Origin: Thiotrichales bacterium
GTDB lineage: Bacteria; Pseudomonadota; Gammaproteobacteria; Francisellales; CACEW01
Reading direction: 5' to 3'
Assembly: GCA_023266165.1 (NCBI GenBank)
Contig: JAHFRR010000021.1
Span: 1-16,792 of the forward strand
Length of the DNA: 16,792 nt
The notes below the pieces were generated by a model. That model was not told the origin of the DNA and searched no databases. It saw nothing but the letters and a program-made list of their open reading frames with translations. Below are positions 1-7,136 of the stretch, piece after piece. Every line of letters begins with the position of its first letter. Within the stretch, counting starts at the first letter, position 1. A program made the position numbers and the translations under genes.

Positions 1-1
1 C

Positions 2-2509
2 AGTTTGACCGTAGAGCATTTGTTGCTGGGGCTTTTAGACAATCGTTCAGCATTGGAAGTATTGATTGCTTGCCATGCCAATATGGATGCGCTGCGTGAG
101 ATGCTGATGCATTATTTAGAAGACAATGTGGATGAAGACCAGGAGGACAGAGGGACGTTTGAGGTCAGCCCGACATTGGGGTTTCAGCGGGTGTTGCAGC
201 GCGCGGTCTTTCATGTGCAATCTGCGGGGAAGCCAGAAGTGCTGGGCTCTAACGTATTGGTTGCTATTTTCAGTGAGCAAGAAAGTCAGGCCGTGTTTTT
301 TTTACGAGAGCAGGGCGTGACGCGATTAGATGTTGTGAATTTTATTGCCCATGGTCTGTCAAAAGATGCGGGAGATGGCTTGGGGAAGGATGGTAAAGTC
401 GACCCCAATGGGAAAGAAAGCGAAGAGGAAGATGACGACGATGAGGGTGAGGGCGAGAGTGATCGCTATGTTGAGCTCACCCCTTTGGAACGCTATACAG
501 AAAACTTAAATGACAAAGCAGGGGCAGGCCTGATTGATCCTTTGATTGGTCGTGAGGACGAAATCAACCGTATGATCCAGGTGCTCTGCCGTCGCCGTAA
601 GAACAATCCCCTGTTGGTAGGGGAGTCTGGTGTGGGTAAAACAGCGATTGTGGAGGGCTTGGCGAAACGCATTTTTGAATGCAAGATCCCAGGGGTCTTG
701 ATGGATGCCCAGATTTATTCCCTGGATGTGGGGGGATTGGTTGCAGGGACGAAATATCGAGGCGATTTTGAAAAGCGCCTGCATGGCATTTTACGCGAGC
801 TGAAAGCAAATAAAGATGCCATTTTGTTTATCGATGAGATCCATAACGTCATTGGTGCAGGAAGCGCCTCCGGTACAGCATCGGATGCCGCGGAGATGTT
901 AAAGCCCATGTTGGCCTCGGGGGAAATCCGCTGTATTGGTTCAACCACCCATCAGGAATATCGCAGCACGTTTGAGCGCGATGCGCCGATGGCCAGGCGC
1001 TTTCAAAAGATCGATGTGCCTGAGCCTTCCCTTGAGCAGGCCTTCAAGATTTTACAAGGCTTGCGTCCACAATTTGAAAAACACCATGGGGTACAGTATT
1101 CAGATGAAGTGTTGCGCGCAGCGATCGACCTGTCTTCGAGATTTATTCCAGATCGGTTCTTGCCAGATAAAGCTGTGGATGTGATTGATGAGGTGGGTTC
1201 AGCCTATCACTTGAGGCTCTTTGGCAGCAAAACCGTGCAGGTACAAGATATTGAAGCGGCGGTTGCTAAGATCGCGCGTATTCCACCAACCCGTGTGACG
1301 ATCTCTGATAAAGAGGCTTTGCAAAATCTAGAGCGCAATATGAAGTTGTTGGTCTATGGACAAGATAAAGCAATCACCGCGCTGGTTTCAACGATTAAGC
1401 TGGCACGTGCAGGTCTGCGTGACCCTCACAAACCCTGGGGATCATTCTTGTTTACAGGCCCCACCGGTGTGGGTAAAACGGAAGTGGCTCTGCAGATGAG
1501 CAAATTGCTAGGCATTGAGCTGTTAAGGTTTGATATGTCGGAGTATATGGAGAGCCATTCAGTCTCACGTTTGATTGGTGCGCCCCCTGGATATGTGGGG
1601 TATCGAGAAGGCGGATTGTTGACAGAAGCCATCAGCAAACAGCCCTATGCCGTGCTATTACTGGATGAAATGGAAAAGGCCCATTCGGATATCTTTAACT
1701 TGCTCTTGCAAGTCATGGACAATGGAACACTCACAGACAGCAATGGGCGTAAAGCCAATTTCAGGCATGTGATTTTGATCATGACCAGTAATGCAGGGGC
1801 CTTTGAGATGGGGCGTAACTCCATAGGGTTTATGGAACAAGACAATAAGAGTGATGGCATGGAGGCGATCAAAACGGCTTTTACGCCTGAGTTTCGCAAT
1901 CGTCTTGATGGGATTATCCAGTTCAATAGCTTAGCTGAAAGCGATGTCAAAAATGTTGTCGATAAGTTCTTGACTCAGCTGCAAGGGCAGCTGGATGAGA
2001 AAGATGTGATTATGGAGGTCGATCAGCTGGCGCGAGATTGGTTGGCCTTTAAGGGCTATGATCGTCGCATGGGCGCACGTCCGATGGCACGGGTTATCCA
2101 AGAGCATTTGAAAAAGCCCTTGGCAGAAGCGCTGCTGTTTGGTGAATTGGCGCATGGCGGTAAAGTCTATGTGACGGCAGATCCTAAAGAAGGCCTGAAG
2201 ATTCGCGTTGAACCCACAGAGATCCCGCAGGTCTCTCTTGAGAGCCCTGATGAGGGTGAATACATTAAGCCAGGGCTGTCGATTGAATCGAAGCCTATCG
2301 TCATCTACTCAGGCGATAAGCCTATCTCAGGGCCCATCTACGTCTACGATGAGTTGATTGAGCGAGGCCCCGATGGTGAACCGCTGGATTTAGATGATCA
2401 TGAGGTTTCAGAAGAAGATCCTGAAGAGGGCAAGAAAAAGAGTAAAGAGAAGCCGAAGCTCAAGATTGTGCGCTTTCCATCGGAAGAGAAGAAGAAATCG
2501 AAGCGGTAA
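2..2509 (+). CDS. clpA: ATP-dependent Clp protease ATP-binding subunit ClpA (5' partial)
   Basis: ClpA is the AAA+ unfoldase that feeds N-degron and other substrates to ClpP in the cytoplasm. The frame is open from base 2; the TTG at base 5 is an internal codon, because the TVEHLLLGLL motif lies about 25 residues into normal ClpA, so the true start is upstream. Counting from base 5, the Clp N domain covers about residues 1-118. D1 has Walker A GESGVGKT (~205) and Walker B ILFIDEIH (~273). D2 has GPTGVGKT (~486) and LLLDEMEKAH (~552). An IGF tripeptide near 607 sits where E. coli ClpA has its IGL ClpP-docking loop, so partnership with ClpP is expected. Two oddities: the linker after the N domain contains a run of Asp/Glu, and about 98 residues extend past the usual ClpA end, acidic at first and then Lys-rich. 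The last 50 nt overlap the convergent waaC fragment. clpS, often upstream, is outside the window. Confidence 0.96.
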   Translation, partial: SLTVEHLLLGLLDNRSALEVLIACHANMDALREMLMHYLEDNVDEDQEDRGTFEVSPTLGFQRVLQRAVFHVQSAGKPEVLGSNVLVAIFSEQESQAVFFLREQGVTRLDVVNFIAHGLSKDAGDGLGKDGKVDPNGKESEEEDDDDEGEGESDRYVELTPLERYTENLNDKAGAGLIDPLIGREDEINRMIQVLCRRRKNNPLLVGESGVGKTAIVEGLAKRIFECKIPGVLMDAQIYSLDVGGLVAGTKYRGDFEKRLHGILRELKANKDAILFIDEIHNVIGAGSASGTASDAAEMLKPMLASGEIRCIGSTTHQEYRSTFERDAPMARRFQKIDVPEPSLEQAFKILQGLRPQFEKHHGVQYSDEVLRAAIDLSSRFIPDRFLPDKAVDVIDEVGSAYHLRLFGSKTVQVQDIEAAVAKIARIPPTRVTISDKEALQNLERNMKLLVYGQDKAITALVSTIKLARAGLRDPHKPWGSFLFTGPTGVGKTEVALQMSKLLGIELLRFDMSEYMESHSVSRLIGAPPGYVGYREGGLLTEAISKQPYAVLLLDEMEKAHSDIFNLLLQVMDNGTLTDSNGRKANFRHVILIMTSNAGAFEMGRNSIGFMEQDNKSDGMEAIKTAFTPEFRNRLDGIIQFNSLAESDVKNVVDKFLTQLQGQLDEKDVIMEVDQLARDWLAFKGYDRRMGARPMARVIQEHLKKPLAEALLFGELAHGGKVYVTADPKEGLKIRVEPTEIPQVSLESPDEGEYIKPGLSIESKPIVIYSGDKPISGPIYVYDELIERGPDGEPLDLDDHEVSEEDPEEGKKKSKEKPKLKIVRFPSEEKKKSKR

Positions 2510-3020
2510 GGGCCTCCCACACGCGCTGTGGCGTGCAAGACTGATAACACGGGGGCGTTAAAGCCTGATGTCTGTTGGGATGCGTGCAATGTTGGTTTAG
2601 ACAGGGCGAGCACGGATAAGCCGCCAGATCCACCTGAATCACCTGAGTTTTTGGGCTATAAGGTCTGGACTTGTGAGGATCTGTCGCGCCAAAGAGAGCA
2701 ATCACCGGAATATTCAATGCCGCGGCAAGATGTCCAAAGCCGGTATCGACAGTCACAACCGCCAGCGCCTGCTCTAGCAAGGCTTTCACAGCAAGAATCG
2801 ATTGTCTGGGGTAACAGATCACCCGAGAGAGCCCCTGCGTAATTTTCTGGATGCGCTGCCATTCTGAAAAACTTCCACTGGTGAAGTGTACCGTATAACC
2901 TGCGTGGATGGCTTTGACCGTCAACTCGCGCCAATAGAGCGCAGGCCAGTGCTTGCTGTCCCAGGTGGTGTTGACCAGGAAGACCAGATTTCTCTTGATC
3001 TGTTGGCAGTGGTTTGACAT
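2460..3020 (-). pseudogene. waaC: Heptosyltransferase I, C-terminal half (separated piece of waaC)
   Basis: This 186-residue frame is the C-terminal (nucleotide-sugar-binding) Rossmann half of ADP-heptose:LPS heptosyltransferase I, a GT9-family enzyme that adds the first heptose to Kdo2-lipid A on the inner membrane's cytoplasmic face. Family landmarks are LVFLVNTTWDSKHWP near residues 12-26, where WaaC has its TTxxDKHWP segment, and VDTGFGHLAAAL near 91-102, the ADP-heptose-binding motif. A Cys-rich PCSPC...PPC stretch near the end is also typical. The N-terminal half lies at 3399-3902 on the same strand; the two are separated by 387 bp of unrelated DNA. The ATG at 3020 is preceded by AAGGAG four bases away, so this half could be translated on its own as a two-piece enzyme. 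Otherwise it is the tail of a pseudogene. The end overlaps clpA by 50 nt, tail to tail. Confidence 0.85.
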
Positions 3021-3107
3021 GCGTCTCCTTCTGTTTAATGAGTTAATGAGTGAGGGCATCCATGGATCTTGCTGGAATGTTGGATGGGTGAGGCCTGTCC
3101 TGCGTCG

Positions 3108-3135
3108 TCCTGACACAGCAGCGCAGGCGTCAGGA
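3108..3135. repeat. Short inverted repeat in the waaC insertion
   Basis: TCCTGAC (3108-3114) pairs with GTCAGGA (3129-3135) around a 14-nt GC-rich loop. It lies in the presumed leader between the insertion's promoter and the start of the waaC C-half, so it would be transcribed as a small hairpin. Confidence 0.5.
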
Positions 3136-3162
3136 TCCAGGATTCATAGGGCTCTCATAAAA

Positions 3163-3191
3163 ATTATAGCGCTGGATATGGGTTTTATCAA
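3163..3191 (-). promoter_or_regulatory. Sigma70-like promoter inside the waaC insertion
   Basis: On the minus strand TTGATA (3191-3186) is followed after 17 bp by TATAAT (3168-3163). This is a perfect -10 with a four-of-six -35 at the ideal spacing. It points at the C-terminal waaC fragment, whose ATG is about 140 nt downstream. This is sequence evidence only; whether it is active is unknown. Confidence 0.6.
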
Positions 3192-3259
3192 TGAATTTTT
3201 TGAAGTTTTTTATTTTAAAATTATATCTCTCACGAGGTACTTGCAAAATTTACATTGCT

Positions 3260-3285
3260 GTCATTCCCGCGAAGGCGGGAATGAC
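3260..3285. repeat. REP-like perfect palindrome (GTCATTCCCGC arms)
   Basis: GTCATTCCCGC (3260-3270) and its exact reverse complement (3275-3285) enclose the tetraloop GAAG. This 'TCATTCCCGCG...CGGGAATGA' form is widely dispersed in bacterial genomes as an intergenic repeat; Neisseria dRS3 has a very similar core. It marks the insertion as repeat-derived rather than as part of waaC. Confidence 0.85.
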
Positions 3286-3290
3286 ATTCG

Positions 3291-3329
3291 TTCTTATTCC
3301 CTCCTCCGCAAGGGAGGAGGGAATAAGAA
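3291..3329. repeat. Second perfect inverted repeat with 17-bp arms
   Basis: TTCTTATTCCCTCCTCC (3291-3307) is exactly complementary to 3313-3329, with loop GCAAG. It starts five bases after the preceding palindrome, so the pair would form two adjacent hairpins. Neither strand has the T-tract of a classical terminator directly after it. Confidence 0.85.
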
Positions 3330-3398
3330 AGCCTTGCCAATTCAATAGGTTAGAAAGATGTATGGATGTCGTAGCACAAGGGGAGAAGATAAGCCTTG

Positions 3399-3902
3399 TC
3401 AATCAAGGCGTTCAGAGTATCCATACTCCACAGGCGTGTGAGCATGGTAAGGGTAATTCAGAGCTCTGGCAAACAATTGACGCGTGCGTTCGACAGCATG
3501 TTGATTTTTAGGGGCGGAGTGCTGAACCTGATAAAAAAAACGCGCGAGAGGCTCTCGCAAACTCTGTCGATCTAATCCATGCCGGACACCCGAGACGCAG
3601 CGGGCCATCAGCGCGCTTTTCAGCAATCCCTGGGCATCGATGATCAGATCATATCGAGGGAGTTTTCTCAACTGGGCAAAGAACTTGAAAATAGCAGTAA
3701 TCTGTCGTGCTTTGACCCAAGTACGCCAGGTGAGGGTGTGCACTTGATGAATGGCAGGATGGCTTAAAGGGATCTCTGCAAAGCTTTCCTCAATCAGCCA
3801 ATCAAACTGGGCGTTGGGGTATGCGCGCTTGGCGTCCATGAGCGCGGGGAGGGTATGGATAACATCGCCTAGGGAAGAAGTTTTAATGATTAAGATGCGC
3901 AT
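3399..3902 (-). pseudogene. waaC: Heptosyltransferase I, N-terminal half (separated piece of waaC)
   Basis: This 167-residue frame is the N-terminal half of WaaC. It opens with MRILIIKTSSLGDVIHTLPAL, containing Asp13 at the position of the catalytic base of the E. coli enzyme. It continues through the FDWLIEE, DLIIDAQGLLKSAL and GLDRQSLREPLARFFY segments and the HAVERTRQLFA stretch, and ends about where the acceptor domain ends. The last native codon is probably Arg at 3410-3408; Leu, Asp and the stop come from the inserted sequence. Its ATG lies 20 nt inside the end of waaF, so it is translationally coupled to waaF. An intact WaaC has roughly 320-350 residues; this half plus the 186-residue half gives that length. 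Either the gene is dead or the enzyme is made as two polypeptides. Confidence 0.88.
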
Positions 3903-4923
3903 GCGTGTTGATCCAAGTCAAAACCTGTTGGGGTGAAATCAGCTTGAGGCAGGCCAGATGGTCATCGCCTTTGAGAGGGCAGTTGCGTTGAAAGCACGGG
4001 CGGCAGGCCAGAGAGGAGACTTCTAGCACCCCTGTGTGATCGCCTAAGGGTGGGGTGAAGTGGGGGGTGGTCGAGCCATAGATGCCGAGGGTGGGGACGT
4101 TGAGGGCTGCGCCGATATGCAACAAGCCTGAGTCATTGCTCACAATCACAGTCGCCAGCGACAGCAAGTCAATCTTGGTATCTAGAGCGATGGTCTGCCC
4201 AAAGCAGAGCGCCTGACTGCCGGTCATGCGATGGATCTGCTGCAGGATGGGCTCATCATCGCGGGATCCAAAAATCCAGACCTGCCAGCCTTGATCTTGC
4301 AAGGTTCTAGCCACTTCTGCAAAGGAGTCTGCAGGCCAGCGTTTGGCATCTCCAAAAGCAGCACCTGGCGCTAAGGCTAAGATAGGCTGTGTGGGCGCGC
4401 TGAGTGCGCATTGGGTAAGGCTTGCTTGCACCGATGTCGGGTTTGTCAAAAGAGAGGGATTGCACGGGGTGGGTAGCTCTTGCTTGGGGTGTAAGCCCAA
4501 GGCCATAAAGCGCTGTACCATCAGGGGATATGCCGCTTTATCTAAAATTCGGATATCATTCAGCAACCCATATCGAAACTCCCCGCGCCAGCCTGTGCGA
4601 AGAGGGATTCTGGCAAGCCAGGGAATCAAGGCAGACTTCCAGGAATTGGGCAGCACGATCGCTTGGTCATACTGTTCTTGACGCAAGGTTTTCGCCAGTC
4701 GATAACGCGTTTTAAAATCCCATGTGCCATGTAAAATGGGGAGGGCAATGCCTTTGCGCACTTCAGGCATTCGCTTGACCAGATCCAAGCACCAAAGAGG
4801 TGCTAGGACATCTATCGTGACATCAGGGGCGTTGTTTTTCAATAAACGGTAGAGCGACTGGGACATCACCATATCGCCCACCCAAGAAGGGCCCAGGATC
4901 AAAATTTTAGTTTTAACGTCCAT
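3883..4923 (-). CDS. waaF: ADP-heptose--LPS heptosyltransferase II
   Basis: WaaF transfers the second L-glycero-D-manno-heptose onto the first heptose of the LPS inner core (GT9 family, cytoplasmic side of the inner membrane). The 346-residue product has the usual length. It starts KILILGPSWVGDMVMSQSLY, with the conserved GD pair at residues 16-17. It carries LAPGAAFGDAKRWP and SNDSGLLHIGAAL in the nucleotide-sugar-binding half, and the diagnostic C-terminal CRPCFQRNCPLKGDDHLACL segment followed by L..P..V. The frame is complete. It overlaps the upstream arnT-like gene by 11 nt and the downstream waaC N-half by 20 nt, which fits a tightly coupled LPS-core operon. With waaC broken downstream, its acceptor substrate may be reduced or absent unless the split WaaC works. 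Confidence 0.95.
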   Translation of the reverse strand: MDVKTKILILGPSWVGDMVMSQSLYRLLKNNAPDVTIDVLAPLWCLDLVKRMPEVRKGIALPILHGTWDFKTRYRLAKTLRQEQYDQAIVLPNSWKSALIPWLARIPLRTGWRGEFRYGLLNDIRILDKAAYPLMVQRFMALGLHPKQELPTPCNPSLLTNPTSVQASLTQCALSAPTQPILALAPGAAFGDAKRWPADSFAEVARTLQDQGWQVWIFGSRDDEPILQQIHRMTGSQALCFGQTIALDTKIDLLSLATVIVSNDSGLLHIGAALNVPTLGIYGSTTPHFTPPLGDHTGVLEVSSLACRPCFQRNCPLKGDDHLACLKLISPQQVLTWINTHAHLNH

Positions 4924-6418
4924 GGGGCGCTCGTATTAAGACGGCTTGTTGGTTCACGATACCCAAAAGTACGGGATGGGGCAAGAGGGTGCGCTCAAGC
5001 TCAGGGATGTTGGAGGGATAGGTAATGAGGATCACAGAGGGGTGTGTTTTCCAAAACAAGGGGATCTTGGAGGGGAGGATCAAATGGCTGGGAGGGGTTT
5101 TGGCATTGCGTGCTCCGAGATAAAAATCTCGTGCCCAGTTGTCCTCCTGCATGATGTGGGGGTTGTTCCAGTCATAGGCTATATCAATGGGCCGGTTCAG
5201 TAAAATCGGTAGGTCTTCATCATACAGGCCATCGGTGATGACCCGTGTCTCTGGCGTGATCACAGCCTGAACCAGTGTTTTGATGGGTTGGCTGGAGGGG
5301 AGATGAAACCTGGAGATCAACAAATTGCTGCTGATGCATACCAAAGCCATCCCTATCCCCACCCAGATGCGCCATTGTCTTGTGAAGGTCACGATGCCCA
5401 GGGCTATCAACAGTGCCAGGGCGGGTGTGACAGGGAGGATATAACCTATGATTTTCGAGTGAGGAATCGAGAAAAAGAACGTGATGACCGCGATCCACAC
5501 GACCAGATACCATAAAAATGGCTGGGTGTGGCGTTGTGTGTAGAGTCGAGGGAGATGCTTAAGCTTGCCCAATAAGAGTAAACTCCAGGGAATAAAGGCG
5601 AGCAGCAAGATACCGAGATAAAAATAGAAGGGCATGGCATTGTTAAAGCCTGATCCCAGATAGCGATAAAACTGTTGATACACAAAAAAATAATATAAAA
5701 AATGCGGCATGGCATGGCTGATCAGATAGATCCAAGGCAATGTGATGATCCCAAAAACCAGAATAGGGTAATAGAGGGGAAGGGTCTTGAGTGTGTGAAA
5801 GCGCCCCATCGTCCCCAAGAAAACCAGGGCAACTAGGCCTGGCAACACCGCGCCGATCATGCCTTTGGTGAGAAAGCCCAGCCCTGAGAATACGCCTGCC
5901 CAGATCAGACGATGCAGCGTTTGAGCGCGTGTTAACGGAGTGTGAGGGTTTAAAACAGGAAAAAGCGCCATGAGCGTCAGTGTGATCCAGATAGCGACTT
6001 CCAGATCCATGTTGGCATAGCGCGTTGAAAAATAGTAAAGCGGGGAGATCATCAGGAGGAGCGCAGCCAGATAGCCTGTTTTGCGGGAGCTGTAGTGGTT
6101 TCCAAAGAGAAATACAGCCACGCATCCTATCACGCCAAACAGGGCTTGAGGCAGTCGAATGGCCCAGTTATTCAAACCAAACCAATGGATGCTCAGGGCT
6201 TCCAGCCAGTAATACAAGATGGGTTTATCTAAGAAGGGCACGCCATTGATGCGCGGGATCAACCATTGATGGCTCTGCAGCATTTGGAGGGCGACGCTGG
6301 GGTAACGTCCTTCATCGGGGATGTTCAGCGCTCGGGTTCCGAGAAAGAGGCCAAACATCAGCGCGCTGATCAGCCCAATGAGGCATGCATCGTAGTAGGT
6401 GTTTTTGGTGTGTGGCAT
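4913..6418 (-). CDS. ArnT/GT39-like membrane glycosyltransferase
   Basis: This is a polytopic inner-membrane GT-C glycosyltransferase of the PMT/ArnT group (GT39/GT83), which moves sugars from undecaprenyl-phosphate donors to lipid A or related acceptors in the periplasm. With the start at 6418 the product is 501 residues. The first membrane segment (about 12-31) is followed by NIPDEGRY (32-39), matching the acidic motif of the first periplasmic loop. After it come the DKPILYYWLEA and RLPQALFG segments, a long run of hydrophobic helices to about residue 380, and a soluble C-terminal domain. I chose the ATG at 6418 because GGAG lies seven bases upstream; the longer frame to 6466 adds 16 residues without membrane character. 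It overlaps waaF by 11 nt and heads the operon. ArnT proper makes lipid A carry aminoarabinose; the exact donor cannot be read from sequence, so I give no symbol. Confidence 0.88.
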   Translation of the reverse strand: MPHTKNTYYDACLIGLISALMFGLFLGTRALNIPDEGRYPSVALQMLQSHQWLIPRINGVPFLDKPILYYWLEALSIHWFGLNNWAIRLPQALFGVIGCVAVFLFGNHYSSRKTGYLAALLLMISPLYYFSTRYANMDLEVAIWITLTLMALFPVLNPHTPLTRAQTLHRLIWAGVFSGLGFLTKGMIGAVLPGLVALVFLGTMGRFHTLKTLPLYYPILVFGIITLPWIYLISHAMPHFLYYFFVYQQFYRYLGSGFNNAMPFYFYLGILLLAFIPWSLLLLGKLKHLPRLYTQRHTQPFLWYLVVWIAVITFFFSIPHSKIIGYILPVTPALALLIALGIVTFTRQWRIWVGIGMALVCISSNLLISRFHLPSSQPIKTLVQAVITPETRVITDGLYDEDLPILLNRPIDIAYDWNNPHIMQEDNWARDFYLGARNAKTPPSHLILPSKIPLFWKTHPSVILITYPSNIPELERTLLPHPVLLGIVNQQAVLIRAPHGR

Positions 6419-6542
6419 GAGGCACTCCATTCCTGTCAGGGAACACTGATGGCGACAGGATATCATGAATGAGAGAAAATTGCTCTGGGTGCTTGTGTGA
6501 GTTTAAAAAATACGATATAGTTCTTTTTAAGTTCTATTTGAC

Positions 6543-7136
6543 TTGGTTAAGATCAAATTGCAAATTATAAAACCGGACGAAATTTATTGGCAACGAGAGA
6601 TCGTTCAAGAAGGGGATCAGTTGATGTGGCAGTGCCTTGGGGTGTATGCAGTTGCGCTGCATCTACGGCATGAAAAATTTTTGAAGGAAAATCTTTTTTT
6701 GCCCCATGCGATCTCTGAGTTAGGAGGGCGCTCACTTACTCAGGTGCCATCTGGGGTATATCGGGAGGGTACGATCACACCACATGCCCTAGACACTCTT
6801 CCGGATCACGATCAAGTCTTGAGAATGCTGGTTTTAAAACAAAACACACACAAACAGTTTTCACAGCCAGGGCATTTACAGGAAGTGCCTCTGGCTTTTT
6901 CACACCACTGGGCGTTTCCAGAAGATTCGATGGCCTTGTTTGGCTTTCAAGGGCAACTGGAGATCAAACGGCTGCATGCCCCTGAGATCAAAGCCGTGAT
7001 GTGGGTGCTCGATCATAAAGAGCGGGATGCGCAGAAGTCTCAAGAACAACTACAAAAAATCCTGGAAGATCGTACAGGGCCAGATCGTGCGCGACATTTT
7101 TTGGACTCCAAAGCTTTACGGGTGGAGGCTTCATGA
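6543..7136 (+). CDS. Unrecognised protein heading the PAAR-like cassette
   Basis: I do not recognise this 197-residue product. It has no signal peptide and no membrane helix. It is mixed alpha/beta in appearance, with a charged helix near residues 155-175 (KERDAQKSQEQLQKILEDR). Its stop overlaps the ATG of the next gene (ATGA), so the two are coupled. In related cassettes this place is often held by a DUF2169 adaptor, usually several hundred residues long. The stretch FQGQLEIKRLHAPEIKAVMWVL is faintly reminiscent of DUF2169 proteins, but the match is too weak to assign. The start is uncertain: an in-frame stop lies at 6528-6530, no ATG occurs before residue 28, and TTG at 6543 or 6555 are the plausible starts. 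Neither has a good Shine-Dalgarno sequence. The region divergent from the arnT-like gene is only 124 bp long. Confidence 0.7.
   Translation: MVKIKLQIIKPDEIYWQREIVQEGDQLMWQCLGVYAVALHLRHEKFLKENLFLPHAISELGGRSLTQVPSGVYREGTITPHALDTLPDHDQVLRMLVLKQNTHKQFSQPGHLQEVPLAFSHHWAFPEDSMALFGFQGQLEIKRLHAPEIKAVMWVLDHKERDAQKSQEQLQKILEDRTGPDRARHFLDSKALRVEAS

Larger units (their letters stand above)
3021..3407. mobile_element. 387-bp non-coding insertion splitting waaC
   Basis: This stretch interrupts waaC. If 3021-3407 is removed, the N-half codon CGC (3410-3408, minus strand) joins the ATG of the C-half (3020-3018) in frame and reads ...GYSERMSNHCQQIKRNLVFL. That has the spacing expected for an intact WaaC. The length is a multiple of three. 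GCGT occurs at both junctions (3021-3024 and 3408-3411), which could be a 4-bp target duplication, but a match this short may be chance. I see no transposase and no convincing terminal inverted repeats, so it resembles a MITE or REP-type non-autonomous element. Inside are an imperfect hairpin, two perfect hairpins, an AT-rich stretch and a sigma70-like promoter facing the C-half of waaC. No open frame here looks like a gene. Confidence 0.6.

Noticed and set aside
2..2509. The AAA+ protein might be ClpV of a type VI system, given the PAAR-like genes nearby.
   Set aside because: The N domain (TVEHLLLGLL, FQRVLQRAVFHVQSAG), the CRRRKNNPLLVGESGVGK segment and the IGF ClpP-docking loop are ClpA features; ClpV lacks the ClpP loop.
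2460..3116. Longer version of the waaC C-half starting at 3116.
   Set aside because: The extra 32 residues come from the insertion, have no family similarity and no ribosome-binding site; the ATG at 3020 has AAGGAG and lies at the native junction.
3245..3335. CRISPR-like repeats.
   Set aside because: There are only two different palindromes with no repeating unit and no spacers.
3330..3409. AAGCCTTG(C/T)CAAT occurring twice (near 3330 and 3391) and a GCCTTG/CAAGGC hairpin at 3393-3409, with a similar TCAAGGC/GCCTTGA pair near 13290.
   Set aside because: The shared words are short and could be chance; no larger common element was seen between the two places.
4913..6466. Start of the arnT-like gene at 6466 rather than 6418.
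   Set aside because: The added 16 residues are hydrophilic and Cys-rich and lack a Shine-Dalgarno, whereas 6418 has GGAG at good spacing.
4946..6472. Several plus-strand frames of 68-85 codons opposite the arnT-like gene, and minus-strand frames opposite clpA.
   Set aside because: They are shadows of genes with strong family evidence on the other strand and have no ribosome-binding sites or recognisable motifs.
6543..7136. Calling the 197-residue protein a DUF2169 adaptor.
   Set aside because: Length and motifs do not match; only gene position and one faint segment support it.
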